From Citrobacter sp. On2M (GTDB taxonomy: Bacteria > Pseudomonadota > Gammaproteobacteria > Enterobacterales > Enterobacteriaceae): 64,000 bases of DNA. The DNA lies in NCBI RefSeq assembly GCF_018035235.1, contig NZ_WPCV01000004.1, forward strand, positions 186,001 to 250,000, read 5' to 3'. The notes beneath the pieces are model-generated. The model saw nothing but the letters and a program-made list of their open reading frames with translations. It was not told the origin of the DNA and ran no database searches. Positions 27,192 to 36,417 of the stretch are shown piece after piece (position 1 is the stretch's first letter; the number at the start of each line of letters is the position of its first letter). A program made the position numbers and the translations under genes.

Positions 27192-27968
27192 TTATAGGTA
27201 AGGTGTCATCCAGTTTAATGCGTCTGGCCCTGATATTGACGGTTGATATTCACAGCCAATCCAGCCCTGGTAATTCATTTTTCTTATAAAATTAAATAGC
27301 CATGTTTCATTTAACTCCCCGGTTCCCGGTTCATGACGATAAGGAACAGAAGCAATTTGAAAATGTTTAATAAGGGTAAAATAGTGTTCGATATTTTTAG
27401 CCACGTTGCCATGAATTTTCTGACAGTGGTAAATATCAAACTGTAAACCGATATTTTTCTTAGCAACTTCGTGAATAATTGATTCGGCCAACGGGAAGCT
27501 GTCAATAAAATAACCGGGCATATCTTGCGAATTTAATGGTTCAATCAGTACATCGATTTCCGCGTCTGCCATCACATCACAGGCGATGCGCAGCCGATTT
27601 GTCAGGAGATCGCGCTGGGCGTGCAGCGTCAGGTCGCCGCAGCGCAAGCCCGCCATAATGTGAACCCGGCGACAGCCCAGCGCCGTGGCATAATCGCGCG
27701 CCACGTTCAGGCTATGGTGAAATTCTTTGTCGCGACCGGGCTGTGCGGCCAGTCCTCGTTCACCTTGCGCCCAGTTGCCAGCCGGCGCGTTCATCAGCAC
27801 TACCGGCAGGGATGTTTCCCGCTGAGCGGCTTGCAAATGTTTCAGCGGATGCTGCCAGAGAAATAGCCCTTCTACACCGCGAAAACCGGCCGTCTGCGCC
27901 GCCGCAAATCGCGCCGCTATCGGTAAATCTGTAAACAACCAGTCGAGATTAGCCGCTAACTTCAGCAT
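27192..27968 (-). CDS. otnI: 2-oxo-tetronate isomerase (hydroxypyruvate isomerase-like)
   Basis: A 258-residue TIM-barrel sugar isomerase of the AP-endonuclease-2 superfamily. The N-terminal KLAANLDWLFTDLPIAARF, the VLIEPLNSQDMPGYFI metal-site Glu and QFDIYHCQKIHGN (Asp/His) match Hyi/OtnI proteins. In the known pathway OtnI interconverts 2-oxo- and 3-oxo-tetronates. The neighbouring kinase and decarboxylase support OtnI rather than a glyoxylate-pathway Hyi. I start it at ATG 27968, which overlaps the DeoR gene's end by 20 bases; a longer frame to 28022 lies inside that gene. Confidence 0.8.
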   Translation of the reverse strand: MLKLAANLDWLFTDLPIAARFAAAQTAGFRGVEGLFLWQHPLKHLQAAQRETSLPVVLMNAPAGNWAQGERGLAAQPGRDKEFHHSLNVARDYATALGCRRVHIMAGLRCGDLTLHAQRDLLTNRLRIACDVMADAEIDVLIEPLNSQDMPGYFIDSFPLAESIIHEVAKKNIGLQFDIYHCQKIHGNVAKNIEHYFTLIKHFQIASVPYRHEPGTGELNETWLFNFIRKMNYQGWIGCEYQPSISGPDALNWMTPYL

Positions 27969-28758
27969 GGCGCGCACCCTCCAGGCCATCAACCAGATGC
28001 AGCTTAACGCCCTGACTGGCAATCGTTTGTTGCGCGTCTTCCGGTAACCGGTTATCAGAAATAATGTCGGTTAACTGCTGCAGACCACAGATGTGGAACA
28101 TACCGTATTTGCCAAATTTACTGCTGTCGCAGACCAACACCCGGCGTCGGGAGACGGTGAGTACCGCTTCTTTGACCGAGGCTTTCCCTTCACTCGGCGT
28201 CGACATACCGCGTTCGGTATCCCACGATGAGGAGCTTAGAAACGCTACGTCAATATTAATGGTGTGCAAAAAACTGGCGGCGCTTTTTCCAAGACATGAG
28301 CGGTTACGTTGATCTACAAGGCCACCGGTGTGATAGAGCGTAATGTGCGGCATATCCATCAAATAGTGGCTGATGGAAAAATCGTTGGTGACTACCGTCA
28401 GATTGAAACAGTGGCTGGCGGCGACGGCTTTCGCCACTTCAAACAACGACGTTCCGGCATCCAGATACAGCGTTTGTCCGGGCTCAATGAGCATGGCGGC
28501 AAGCTGGCCCATTTTACGCTTCACATCATGATTCAACTCGGCTTTTTCCCGCCATGGCAATTCAGATTTCAACAGGTTATTGAGCTTCACGCCGCCGTTA
28601 ATGGCGATAACTTTGCCTTCCTCTTCCAGCAATTGAATGTCGCGACGCACGGTCATATGCGACACGCTCATCAAATCTGCCAGTTCATTAAATGAGGCGG
28701 CATTTTTTTCGTGCACGTAGCGGTAGATAAAATCACGTCGTTGCTCGGGGATCATCAT
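27949..28758 (-). CDS. DeoR-family repressor of the oxo-tetronate operon
   Basis: A 269-residue regulator. The N-terminal winged helix contains RRDFIYRYVHEKNAASFNEL and MTVRRDIQLLEEEG (about 34-47), and the C-terminal DeoR sensor has LYLDAGTSLFEVAKAV and VVTNDFSIS, a ribose-phosphate-isomerase-like fold that binds phosphorylated sugars. It lies inside the operon between otnC and otnI, as the otnR gene does in several genomes. The likely effector is a phosphorylated tetronate; that is inference. It starts 6 bases after otnC. Confidence 0.85.
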   Translation of the reverse strand: MMIPEQRRDFIYRYVHEKNAASFNELADLMSVSHMTVRRDIQLLEEEGKVIAINGGVKLNNLLKSELPWREKAELNHDVKRKMGQLAAMLIEPGQTLYLDAGTSLFEVAKAVAASHCFNLTVVTNDFSISHYLMDMPHITLYHTGGLVDQRNRSCLGKSAASFLHTINIDVAFLSSSSWDTERGMSTPSEGKASVKEAVLTVSRRRVLVCDSSKFGKYGMFHICGLQQLTDIISDNRLPEDAQQTIASQGVKLHLVDGLEGARHAEVSG

Positions 28759-28764
28759 GTCACC

Positions 28765-29409
28765 TCACGCTTGCCGGGAATGTTCAAGTTCGGCCACCGC
28801 CTCTTCTGAGAGCGGAACATAGCCGAGCGGTTTTAACGTCAGCCAGATGCGAGCACTGTCTTCCAGCTCCTCGGCGTTAAATACTGCCTCACGCAGCGAG
28901 CGACCGCTTACTACCGGCCCATGATTGGCCAGCAGCGCTGCCGAATGGTTTGCTGCAATTTCACTCAGCGCGCTGGCAATACCTTCATGGCCGGGCTTGA
29001 AATAAGGTAGCAGCGGTAACTGCCCGACCCGCATCACGTAGTACGGCGTTAATGGCGGCAGACAGTTTTCCGGCGTGGCACACGGCAGGCAGGAGAGTGC
29101 GGTCAGCCATGGAGAATGCAGGTGTACGACTGCACCGCAGGATGGCCGATGCCGATACCACGCCAGATGCATGGGAACCTCTTTTGAGGGTTTGTCACCG
29201 CTAAGATGAACGCCGTTGGCATCAAGCCGACTTAGCGTGGCCGGATCAAGTTCGCCCAGGCAGGAGTTGGTCGGGGTCACCAGATAGCCGCCATCCGGCA
29301 ATTTGGCGCTGAGATTGCCGGAACCGCCGCTGCTGTAGCCGCGCACAAACAGGGAACGGCCATAATGGACGAGTAGTTCGCGCAGTTGGTGTTCACTCAC
29401 CGGATTCAT
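28765..29409 (-). CDS. otnC: 3-oxo-tetronate 4-phosphate decarboxylase (class II aldolase fold)
   Basis: A 214-residue zinc enzyme of the class II aldolase/adducin family. The metal ligands are visible: the His pair in GAVVHLHSPWLTAL (about 93-106) and the later His of ALLANHGPVV (about 158). The N-terminal SGGSGNLSAKLPDG is the family's substrate/phosphate loop. Next to OtnK, the family role is decarboxylation of 3-oxo-tetronate 4-phosphate to dihydroxyacetone phosphate. It overlaps the kinase stop by 4 bases (ATGA), so the two are coupled. Confidence 0.88.
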   Translation of the reverse strand: MNPVSEHQLRELLVHYGRSLFVRGYSSGGSGNLSAKLPDGGYLVTPTNSCLGELDPATLSRLDANGVHLSGDKPSKEVPMHLAWYRHRPSCGAVVHLHSPWLTALSCLPCATPENCLPPLTPYYVMRVGQLPLLPYFKPGHEGIASALSEIAANHSAALLANHGPVVSGRSLREAVFNAEELEDSARIWLTLKPLGYVPLSEEAVAELEHSRQA

Positions 29410-30662
29410 AATGCGTACTCCTGGGCAGTAAAAAAGAAATCTTCGTCACCAAAGTTGCCTGACTTCAGTGCCAGCGCCAGACCTGAAGAAAATACCCACG
29501 GCACGCCTGGCGCAATGGTTTTGCCAACGGACAAACGCTTCACCTGCAGGGCTTCCACAACGGTGCCGGACGTTTCACCGCCTGCGACGATAAATGTGTT
29601 TACACCTGCAACCTGTAGCTTTGCGCTCAGTCGGGAGAAAGCGTGTTCGATTGCCTGGCTGGCAGACTGTTCGCCGTACTCCTGTTGAATGCGTTTAAGT
29701 ACTTCTGGCGGCTGAGTGGCGTAAATCATCGGCGCGAATGGGTCGCTGATATGCGTCATCGCCCAGGCACACAGTTCATCGGTGTAGCGTTCTGCATCAA
29801 ACAGGCAGCGAGCCACATCGAGCACTCGAGATGCTGCCGCGGCTTTGTAACGAGTAACCTGGCGATTGCTCATTGCTGAACAGCTACCGGAGAACACCAC
29901 GGTTTTTGCCGGCAGTGGAAAAGCGTCCGACTGCTGGGTTTGCCGACCTCCGGCGCAGGCGGCCAGCGCACCACCAAGCCCGGATCCCCCGGCTAACAGA
30001 GGGCTGGCATGGAGTGCCTGCGCCAGCGTGTTGAGATCTGCTTCATCCAGCGTATCGACAATAACGTGACGCGTACCTTCAGCCTGAAGTTGGGCCAAAG
30101 TATGAGTGACCGCTTCCACACCTTGACGCAGCGTTCTGAGGTTGATGCAGCCAACCGACCCCGGCGTTTGTGCGCTCAGCAGGCGCGGCAGGCTGGCATC
30201 GGTCATGGGATTGAGCGGATGCTTTTCCATTCCGGACTCGTTAAGCAGTACGCCATTTACAAAAAGATGGCCATGCACCACCGTGCGCCCGTTTTGCGGC
30301 AGGGCGGGGCAGTGGACGATCACGGGAGTCTGCAGGTCGTTCATCAACGCATCGCTGACTGGTCCAATGTTGCCTGTTGGCGTGGAGTCAAACGTCGAAC
30401 AATATTTAAAATAGATCTGGCGGACACCTGCCTTTTGTTTCAGCCAGCGGGCACAGGACAGAGATTGTGCGACGGCCTGTTCTGAGGGTAATGAGCGGCT
30501 TTTCAGCGAGATGACGATAGCGTCAACCTCTTCATTCCAGCATTGAGCGGCATCAGGCATTCCGGGTAGTAGCGCAACGCGCCACCCCTGCTGCGCCATA
30601 AAGCTTGCAATGTCCGTTGCGCCGGTGAAATCGTCGGCGATAACGCCTGTGGTGACGGCCAT
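29406..30662 (-). CDS. otnK: 3-oxo-tetronate kinase (DUF1537)
   Basis: A 418-residue four-carbon acid-sugar kinase. The N-terminal domain begins VIADDFTGATDIASFMAQQG (short form DDFTGATD, substrate-binding loop) and the C-terminal nucleotide domain has FIVAGGETSGTVVEAL (about 357-372) and GVPWVFSSG. Length fits OtnK. It is the first gene of the leftward operon and has a 357-base upstream region. In the established pathway a dehydrogenase (LtnD/DenD) first makes the 3-oxo acid; no such gene is in this operon. Confidence 0.88.
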   Translation of the reverse strand: MAVTTGVIADDFTGATDIASFMAQQGWRVALLPGMPDAAQCWNEEVDAIVISLKSRSLPSEQAVAQSLSCARWLKQKAGVRQIYFKYCSTFDSTPTGNIGPVSDALMNDLQTPVIVHCPALPQNGRTVVHGHLFVNGVLLNESGMEKHPLNPMTDASLPRLLSAQTPGSVGCINLRTLRQGVEAVTHTLAQLQAEGTRHVIVDTLDEADLNTLAQALHASPLLAGGSGLGGALAACAGGRQTQQSDAFPLPAKTVVFSGSCSAMSNRQVTRYKAAAASRVLDVARCLFDAERYTDELCAWAMTHISDPFAPMIYATQPPEVLKRIQQEYGEQSASQAIEHAFSRLSAKLQVAGVNTFIVAGGETSGTVVEALQVKRLSVGKTIAPGVPWVFSSGLALALKSGNFGDEDFFFTAQEYAL

Positions 30663-31019
30663 GGATCAACTCCGTTCAGATTGTTTGCTAATTGAATATA
30701 TTATTCAGGAGGGCCTTTCACATTCACATGATGATTATCACAAATAAGCACATCATTGATTCATGGTAAAAATTGGTAATCTATTGAAAAGAATGGAGAT
30801 AGATTATGAGCGTTGCGAAAAGAGCCTCACAAGGAAGTGTGAAGATTCGTTAATCTTTGAGAAAGCAAAGTCAGTAGTGTGCAGCCGAGTATTATCGTGT
30901 CCGCTATAATTCTCTTGCTAATTGATCATAATAATCTGCGTAAATGAGATTATTTTTTGCGGTAAACATCATTTTTTCTTGAGACTAAATTTTGCATATT
31001 ACCAGCTTTAATATAATTA
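30663..31019. promoter_or_regulatory. Divergent promoter region, otnK operon / PocR-type regulator
   Basis: A 357-base AT-rich gap with both promoters facing outward. No convincing protein gene. A 15-codon frame at 30806-30853 has a GGAGATAG sequence before its ATG but no recognisable product, so I leave it uncalled. No riboswitch-like conserved core is seen. Confidence 0.5.
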
Positions 31020-31928
31020 ATGCTGGGGGATAGCGTGCAGTTGAAAATCCAGAATGACTATTTACACCATTTTTTTTCTATCGCAGAACTCTTTTCCCGT
31101 GCCACTGGGTTAGCGTCGGTAGTCGTGGATATTAACGGTATACCATTGTCTAAATATCATAATTTTAATTCGTTCTGCACATTAATGCGGGCAGATGAAC
31201 GTTATCGAGTGGGGTGTCAAAAGTGCGATAAGTACTGTGCTTTTGAAGCACTAAGACAGCTTAAACCCAGAATACTCACCTGTCATGCCGGGTTAAGCTT
31301 GTTTTCTATGCCATTAATTTGTGAAGGGCAACTTTACGGTTCTATTATCTGTGGGCAGGTCCGTGTAAAGTATCAGGAGTATAAAACTATCGCCATTGAT
31401 AATGATAATTTATGGATGGGTAATATTGAATTAAAAGAACAATGGTATCAGGTTGCGGAAGCAGATAATAATTCACTGGTGGCGTCGGCAAATCTGTTAA
31501 ATTTTATTGTTGATAATTTTGAGAAAGAGCAACCACAATTGGAAGAAGTTGTTATTCCACCGGTCGGTCATATTCAGAATTATTTCACAGAACCTTCCCG
31601 ACACGAGAAAAAACTGCTGGCGGCACTGCGTTACATTGACGAGAATTTATATGGTGAATTGTCTTTGGAATCCGTTGCGGCTCATGTTTGCTTAAGTGCG
31701 AACTACTTCAGCCGATTTTTCAAAAAACGCCAGGGCGTTAATTTTAAAACCTGGGTGAGCCAGAAAAAGATGCAGAAAGCGGGGGAGTTATTACACGATC
31801 CGGTTCATTCAATAGACAGCATTGCCCGGAAACTGCAATATGCGCAAACCAGCTATTTTTGCCGCGTTTTCCGGGCGGCGCATCAAACGTCGCCCCAGTC
31901 TTTTCGTCATGCCAAACTTTCGCAGTAA
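31020..31928 (+). CDS. PocR-type AraC-family regulator
   Basis: A 302-residue regulator. Residues 1-170 form a PocR sensory domain with FSRATGLASVVVDINGIPLS and the Cys-rich FCTLMRADERYRVGCQKCDKYC segment, then CHAGLSLFSMPLICEGQLYGSIICGQVR. Residues ~195-300 are a double HTH (LSLESVAAHVCLSANYFSRFF; IDSIARKLQYAQTSYF). Salmonella PocR controls cob and pdu genes. Here the nearest targets are a SUMT gene, which converges on it with a 22-base overlap, and the otn operon, which is divergent. The start may instead be GTG 31035, which follows GGGGATAGC. The ligand is unknown. Confidence 0.82.
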   Translation: MLGDSVQLKIQNDYLHHFFSIAELFSRATGLASVVVDINGIPLSKYHNFNSFCTLMRADERYRVGCQKCDKYCAFEALRQLKPRILTCHAGLSLFSMPLICEGQLYGSIICGQVRVKYQEYKTIAIDNDNLWMGNIELKEQWYQVAEADNNSLVASANLLNFIVDNFEKEQPQLEEVVIPPVGHIQNYFTEPSRHEKKLLAALRYIDENLYGELSLESVAAHVCLSANYFSRFFKKRQGVNFKTWVSQKKMQKAGELLHDPVHSIDSIARKLQYAQTSYFCRVFRAAHQTSPQSFRHAKLSQ

Positions 31929-32695
31929 AGGTTTTCCGGCAGCGAGATGGCTTCAGGTATAAAAGAGAGCCGATCGCTCAGGGTCACCACGTCACCAATG
32001 ACAATCAGCGCGGGTGGAAGGATGTTCGCTTCCTGCGCTTTGCTCAGTAATGAACCGAGCGTACAGGTCAGGCGGCGTTGATTTTCTCGGGTCGCGGACA
32101 TAATTAGCGCGGCGGGCGTGTCTGCTGCTTTCCCGCCCATCAATAGTTCTTCACAAATAAACGCCAGATTAGCGATACCCATGACGATGACCAGCGTACC
32201 GTTAAGTTTCGCCAGTTGACGCCAGTCCTGCTGCTGGTTGCCTTCGCGCGTATGGCCAGTGACTACGTGAAAGCCAGAGGCAAATTCGCGATGCGTCACC
32301 GGGATCCCCGCGTAGGTCAGACCGCCAATAGTAGAACTGATCCCTGGCACAACTTCAAAAGGGATCCCGGTCTCAACGAGATCCTCAACTTCTTCAGCCC
32401 CACGGCCAAAAACATACGGATCGCCCCCCTTCAGGCGCACAATGTTGTGATGCGTTTGGGCATACTGGACAAGTAGTGCGTTAATTTCATCCTGCGGGAC
32501 GCAGTGGAAGCCCGGGTTTTTGCCAACATTGATAAGCAGACAATCAGGTAATGCCCATTCCAAAATTTTAGGATTGACCAGCCGATCGTAAATAATGACG
32601 TCTGCGTGTTTAACGCACATCATCGCTTTGAGGGTGAGTAATGAAATATCACCGGGACCTGCTCCAACGAGCCAGACCTTTCCGAAAGTTTTCAC
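31907..32695 (-). CDS. cobA: Uroporphyrinogen-III C-methyltransferase (SUMT)
   Basis: A 262-residue SAM-dependent methyltransferase that makes precorrin-2 from uroporphyrinogen III, the branch to cobalamin and sirohaem. Motifs are VWLVGAGPGDISLLTLKA (about 7-24), ADVIIYDRLVN, VRLKGGDPYVFGRGAEE (about 84-100) and VPGISSTIGGLTYAGIPVTHR. It lacks the CysG oxidase/ferrochelatase domain. A stand-alone SUMT beside a corrinoid adenosyltransferase and glutamate mutase points to extra flux to B12 for that mutase. This cobA is the SUMT sense of the name, not the E. coli adenosyltransferase. Confidence 0.9.
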   Translation of the reverse strand: MKTFGKVWLVGAGPGDISLLTLKAMMCVKHADVIIYDRLVNPKILEWALPDCLLINVGKNPGFHCVPQDEINALLVQYAQTHHNIVRLKGGDPYVFGRGAEEVEDLVETGIPFEVVPGISSTIGGLTYAGIPVTHREFASGFHVVTGHTREGNQQQDWRQLAKLNGTLVIVMGIANLAFICEELLMGGKAADTPAALIMSATRENQRRLTCTLGSLLSKAQEANILPPALIVIGDVVTLSDRLSFIPEAISLPENLYCESLA

Positions 32696-33087
32696 ATTGC
32701 GTCCTTTATCACGTCTAACAAAAATGGCAGAAACTACATCAAGGAATGATAAAAAGCAGTCGTTTGCCCGTAAGTTATAACGTGAAATTATCCGGAATTA
32801 TGGCATGGATAATATTGATTAATCTCGCAAAGTTTTTTCTGCAATAAACAAGATGACTTGAAAAATTATTAAGAACTTATTGGCACGTTTTACTTAGGTT
32901 TAACCTTATTTAAATTGTGTTTATTGTTGTGCTTGAGTATTATTGGTTAATATTTATCCGTCGTCAGTGTGAGTAAATCATGGATTGGATCAATGACATC
33001 AATGGATAAAATAAAATATAACTCTCGGTGCTTATCTGGGTGCCTTGAATTATTTTTTATAAATTAAACTATTTTTGTACGCTGCAT
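32696..33087. promoter_or_regulatory. Divergent promoter region, cobA / LysR gene
   Basis: A very AT-rich gap of 392 bases. I looked for a cobalamin riboswitch (conserved AGxCAGGAGACC-type core and GCCACTG box) ahead of cobA and did not see one. No RNA or protein gene is recognisable. It must hold the two divergent promoters and probably the LysR binding sites. Confidence 0.5.
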
Positions 33088-34002
33088 ATGGAAGAGGTTA
33101 TGAGAGGAAAAATACCCAAGACGGAGTTGCTGGTAACTTTTGAAGTGGTTGCGCGTCACGAAAGTTATACCCGGGCAGCTGAAGAGCTGGCATTGACTCA
33201 AAGTGCTGTTTTCCGCCAGGTAAATGCACTAGAGGATTTTCTTAATACCGCGCTATTTAATCATGCCAAAAAGCGCATATTTTTAAATGCTGCGGGCAAA
33301 CACTATTTAGGTATCGTTAAAGAAACGTTAAATAAACTCGAGCGCGATACGACCACAATAATGACCTGGCAGCCGACCGTACAGGTTATTGAGCTGGCGG
33401 TGAATCCGACGTTCAGCACGCACTGGTTGATCCCAAACTTGCGCGAGTTTAACAAACTCAATCCAGATATTATTGTGAACATCCATTCGCTGGCGAATAT
33501 CGGTGATTTTCTCAATCGCGAGTATGACGCAGCAATTATGCGTGAAGACTTTTACTCGCCGTGGTCAGAGGTTGAGTACCTGTTTGAAGAGGAAATCCTG
33601 CCGGTATGCAGTCGCTGTCTGCTGGCTGAACCGGAACGGAAACTGACGGTTGATGAACTGCTAAATGAATACCCGCTGTTGCATCAAAGTACGCGTATCA
33701 AAGGCTGGCAGGAATGGTTTGCACTGTCTGATGTCAGCAGTCCGCTGGTGAATAAAGGACCGAGGTTTGATCTGTTGTCGATGCTGATTGCGGCGGTCCG
33801 CTCTAATTTGGGCGTTGCGCTGCTGCCCCGTTTTGCCATTCAGCACGATTTGGACAGTGGTGATATGGTTATTCCTTGCGATGTCCCGATGCGCACCGGG
33901 AACCGTTTCATCATGACGTGGCGTGAAGAGAAATCAGAGTCCGAACATTTACAGATTTTCCGTAGTTGGCTGTTGAATAAATCCGTGGTGTCGCCCATCT
34001 GA
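33088..34002 (+). CDS. LysR-family transcriptional regulator
   Basis: A 304-residue LysR protein of the GcvA-like type. The winged HTH contains LLVTFEVVARHESYTRAAEELALTQSAVFRQV (short cores ESYTRAAEELALTQSAV and FRQVNALEDFL). The effector domain has VIELAVNPTFSTHWLIPNL and ends with WREEKSESEHLQIFRSWL. It is divergent from cobA and converges on the leftward glutamate operon end. It probably controls cobA and/or the methylaspartate operon, an inference from position only. The start could be ATG 33100; neither has an ideal ribosome-binding site. Confidence 0.83.
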   Translation: MEEVMRGKIPKTELLVTFEVVARHESYTRAAEELALTQSAVFRQVNALEDFLNTALFNHAKKRIFLNAAGKHYLGIVKETLNKLERDTTTIMTWQPTVQVIELAVNPTFSTHWLIPNLREFNKLNPDIIVNIHSLANIGDFLNREYDAAIMREDFYSPWSEVEYLFEEEILPVCSRCLLAEPERKLTVDELLNEYPLLHQSTRIKGWQEWFALSDVSSPLVNKGPRFDLLSMLIAAVRSNLGVALLPRFAIQHDLDSGDMVIPCDVPMRTGNRFIMTWREEKSESEHLQIFRSWLLNKSVVSPI

Positions 34003-34025
34003 TGGCCCCAGCGCTACGTTGAAAT

Positions 34026-34054
34026 CGGCCTACGACTCTGTGAGCCGTAGGCCG
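34026..34054. repeat. REP-like palindrome between convergent LysR gene and cobO
   Basis: CGGCCTACG (34026-34034) and CGTAGGCCG (34046-34054) form a GC-rich hairpin with a 11-base loop in the short gap between two convergent genes. No T-run follows on either strand, so it resembles a REP unit more than an intrinsic terminator. Confidence 0.6.
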
Positions 34055-34059
34055 TATGA

Positions 34060-34662
34060 CTACCAGTCGATCCCAACCTGCGCCTGAATTCCTCGGTCAA
34101 ACGCGTGCCTGACCGGGCGAATTTCACTGATCGTATCGGCCATTTCCAGCAATAGTGCATGGCATCCACGTCCGGTGACAATTACGCTCTGCTGGGCAGG
34201 GCGATTTTCGATGGCGTTGAGAACCTCCTGGGTATCCAGGTAGTGGTAAGCCAGCATGTAGGTGAGCTCATCCAGCACCACCAGATCGTAATGCGCATCA
34301 GCCAACATGCGCTTACTTTCCTGCCAGACTGTCGTTGCTGCCTCGATATCTGCCTGTCGATTCTGCGTTTCCCAGGTAAATCCAGTCCCCATAATATGGA
34401 ATTCGACGCCGAGCGGTTGCAAAGTGTTGTACTCACCATTATCCCACTGGCCCTTAATGAACTGCGCGATGCCAACGGTTTTTCCGTGACCAACCGCGCG
34501 CGTTGCCGTACCAAAGGCTGCGGTGGATTTTCCTTTACCGTTACCGGTGAAGACTATCAGGATCCCTTTCTTCTCCGTTGCCGCCGCCACGCGGGTATCA
34601 ACCTGCTCTTTCAGTTTCTGCTGACGCTGGCGGTGCCTGTCATTATTGGCTCGCGCTTCCAT
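34060..34662 (-). CDS. cobO: Cob(I)yrinic acid a,c-diamide adenosyltransferase
   Basis: A 200-residue corrinoid adenosyltransferase (BtuR/CobO family) that makes adenosylcobalamin. The P-loop FTGNGKGKSTAAFG (about 38-51) and VVLDELTYMLAYHYL (about 125-139) are the ATP-binding and family signatures, and the C-terminal EIRPVRHAFDRGIQAQVGIDW ending is typical. It is the last gene after the class I fumarase with a 9-base gap. It would supply the coenzyme for the glutamate mutase encoded at the head of the same leftward block. E. coli also has btuR elsewhere, so this is probably a dedicated paralogue. Confidence 0.92.
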   Translation of the reverse strand: MEARANNDRHRQRQQKLKEQVDTRVAAATEKKGILIVFTGNGKGKSTAAFGTATRAVGHGKTVGIAQFIKGQWDNGEYNTLQPLGVEFHIMGTGFTWETQNRQADIEAATTVWQESKRMLADAHYDLVVLDELTYMLAYHYLDTQEVLNAIENRPAQQSVIVTGRGCHALLLEMADTISEIRPVRHAFDRGIQAQVGIDW

Positions 34663-34671
34663 GGTGACTCC

Positions 34672-36324
34672 TTAGTGTCCTGCCGGACAAGTTGCGCAGC
34701 GATGCTGCTGCTCAAACTGGCTAAAGAAGTTATTGCCTTTGTCGTCTACTAATACGAACGCAGGCATATTTTTAACTTCCATCATCCACACCGCTTCCAT
34801 TCCCAGCTCTGGATATTCAAGGCACTGCAGGCTCTTCACATACTGCTGGGCCAGTAGAGCCGCCGCGCCGCCAATGCTGCCGAGGCTAAATCCACCGTGT
34901 TTGTGACAGGCATCAGTGACCTGCTGACTGCGGTTACCCTTGGTGAGCATAATGAGACTTCCGCCTTGTGCCTGGAAAGCATCGACGTATCCATCCATGC
35001 GTCCGCCGGTTGTCGGACCCAATGAACCGCAGGCCTGGTTTTCGGGGGTTTTGGCGGGGCCGGCGTAATAAACGATATGTTTTTTCATGTATTCCGGCAT
35101 CGGTTCGCCGTTATCCAGGCGCGCTTTGATGTTTGCGTGGGCGATATCTCGGGCAACAACAATTGGGCCGCTTAACGACAAACGAGTGCCGATCGGCAGG
35201 GCGGACAGGTCATGCAGAATTTCGCGTAACGGACGATTCAGATCCAGTTGAACGGTCTGGGCGCCGTTTTCCACACGCTGTGAATCAGGGATAAATTTGC
35301 CCGGGTTATGCTCAAGTTTCTCCAGCCAGATACCGTGTTTGTTGATTTTGGCTTTGATGTTGCGATCGGCTGAGCAAGAGAGGGCCATGGCGATAGGGCA
35401 GGAGCCGCCGTGGCGTGGCAGGCGGATCACCCGGATATCGTGGGCAAAGTATTTGCCGCCAAACTGCGCGCCGATGCCAAACTCGCGGCTGGCATTGAGC
35501 AGTTCGGCTTCCAGCGCTGTATCGCGGAACGCCTGACCCAGCTCGTTCCCGCTGGTGGGCAGGTTATCGTAATATTTGGTTGATGCCAGTTTGGCTGTCT
35601 TCAGGGCCTGATCGGCGGACAAGCCTCCAACCACGAAAGCGATGTGATACGGCGGGCAAGCAGCAGTACCCAGTGATTTCATTTTTTCGATCAGGAAAGC
35701 AGTGAGCTTTTCCGGCTGCAGAATAGATTTAGTTTCCTGGAATAGCGCCGCCTTATTGGCAGAACCGCCGCCTTTGTTGACGAACAGGAATTTATATTCG
35801 TTACCCGGCGTGGCGCTGATGTCGATTTGCGCCGGCAGGTTAGTCTGGGTATTGATCTCGGTATACATGTCCAACGGGGCATTTTGCGAGTAACGCAGAT
35901 TGTTTTCGGTGAAGGTGGTATACACGCCTTTGCTTAAGGCTTCGGCGTCATCGCCGCCTGTCCAGACATGCTGTCCTTTGCTGGCCACAATGGTTGCCGT
36001 CCCGGTGTCCTGGCAGTTAGGCAGGACACCTTTGGCCGAAACTTCAGCGTTGCGCAGCAGTTGTAATGCGACGTACTTATCGTTACCGCTGGCCTGCGGG
36101 TCGTGCAAAATGCTGGCTATCTGTTTCAAATGTCCGGCGCGCAGAAAAAATGAAGCCTCATAAAATGCCTGCTGTGCTAATAAGGTTAACGCTTCGGGCG
36201 CCACCTTAATCACTTCCTCTCCGTCTAACTCCGTTACCGTTACGTGCTGGTTACTCAGTAATTCATACTCGGTACTATCTTTACTCTGAACAAAGAGCTC
36301 CTGCCAGACAAATGGTTTAGACAT
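34672..36324 (-). CDS. Class I (Fe-S) fumarase, probable mesaconase
   Basis: A 550-residue FumA/FumB/FumD-type hydratase. The three cluster cysteines are in [10 protein letters not shown] (Cys104), [10 protein letters not shown] (Cys223) and ALSCSADRN (Cys317), matching Cys105/224/318 of E. coli FumA. The C-terminal half has AGPAKTPE and [12 protein letters not shown] (swivelling domain). Class I fumarases of E. coli O157 (FumD) also hydrate mesaconate to (S)-citramalate. In this cluster, next to methylaspartate ammonia-lyase, the mesaconase role is the best inference. A plain fumarase cannot be excluded from sequence alone. Confidence 0.88.
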   Translation of the reverse strand: MSKPFVWQELFVQSKDSTEYELLSNQHVTVTELDGEEVIKVAPEALTLLAQQAFYEASFFLRAGHLKQIASILHDPQASGNDKYVALQLLRNAEVSAKGVLPNCQDTGTATIVASKGQHVWTGGDDAEALSKGVYTTFTENNLRYSQNAPLDMYTEINTQTNLPAQIDISATPGNEYKFLFVNKGGGSANKAALFQETKSILQPEKLTAFLIEKMKSLGTAACPPYHIAFVVGGLSADQALKTAKLASTKYYDNLPTSGNELGQAFRDTALEAELLNASREFGIGAQFGGKYFAHDIRVIRLPRHGGSCPIAMALSCSADRNIKAKINKHGIWLEKLEHNPGKFIPDSQRVENGAQTVQLDLNRPLREILHDLSALPIGTRLSLSGPIVVARDIAHANIKARLDNGEPMPEYMKKHIVYYAGPAKTPENQACGSLGPTTGGRMDGYVDAFQAQGGSLIMLTKGNRSQQVTDACHKHGGFSLGSIGGAAALLAQQYVKSLQCLEYPELGMEAVWMMEVKNMPAFVLVDDKGNNFFSQFEQQHRCATCPAGH

Positions 36325-36349
36325 GTTTACTTCTCACCTCTTCATTTTT

Positions 36350-36412
36350 GCCGGATGACGGCGTAAATAAGCGCGCTAATCGTAGGCCGGATAGGCGAAA
36401 CGCCATCCGGCA
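36350..36412. repeat. REP pair (BIME) between fumarase and glutaminase genes
   Basis: GCCGGATG at 36350 and two inverted units (GGCCGGATAGGCG and CGCCATCCGGCAT to 36412) form a typical paired REP element in the gap between two leftward genes. Confidence 0.82.
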
Positions 36413-36417
36413 TCGTG

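Noticed and set aside
30806-30853. A 15-codon frame with GGAGATAG before its ATG
   Set aside because: Too short, no match to any leader peptide pattern, and in an AT-rich promoter region.
32696-33087. Cobalamin riboswitch ahead of cobA
   Set aside because: I looked for the conserved core and B12 box on both strands and found neither.
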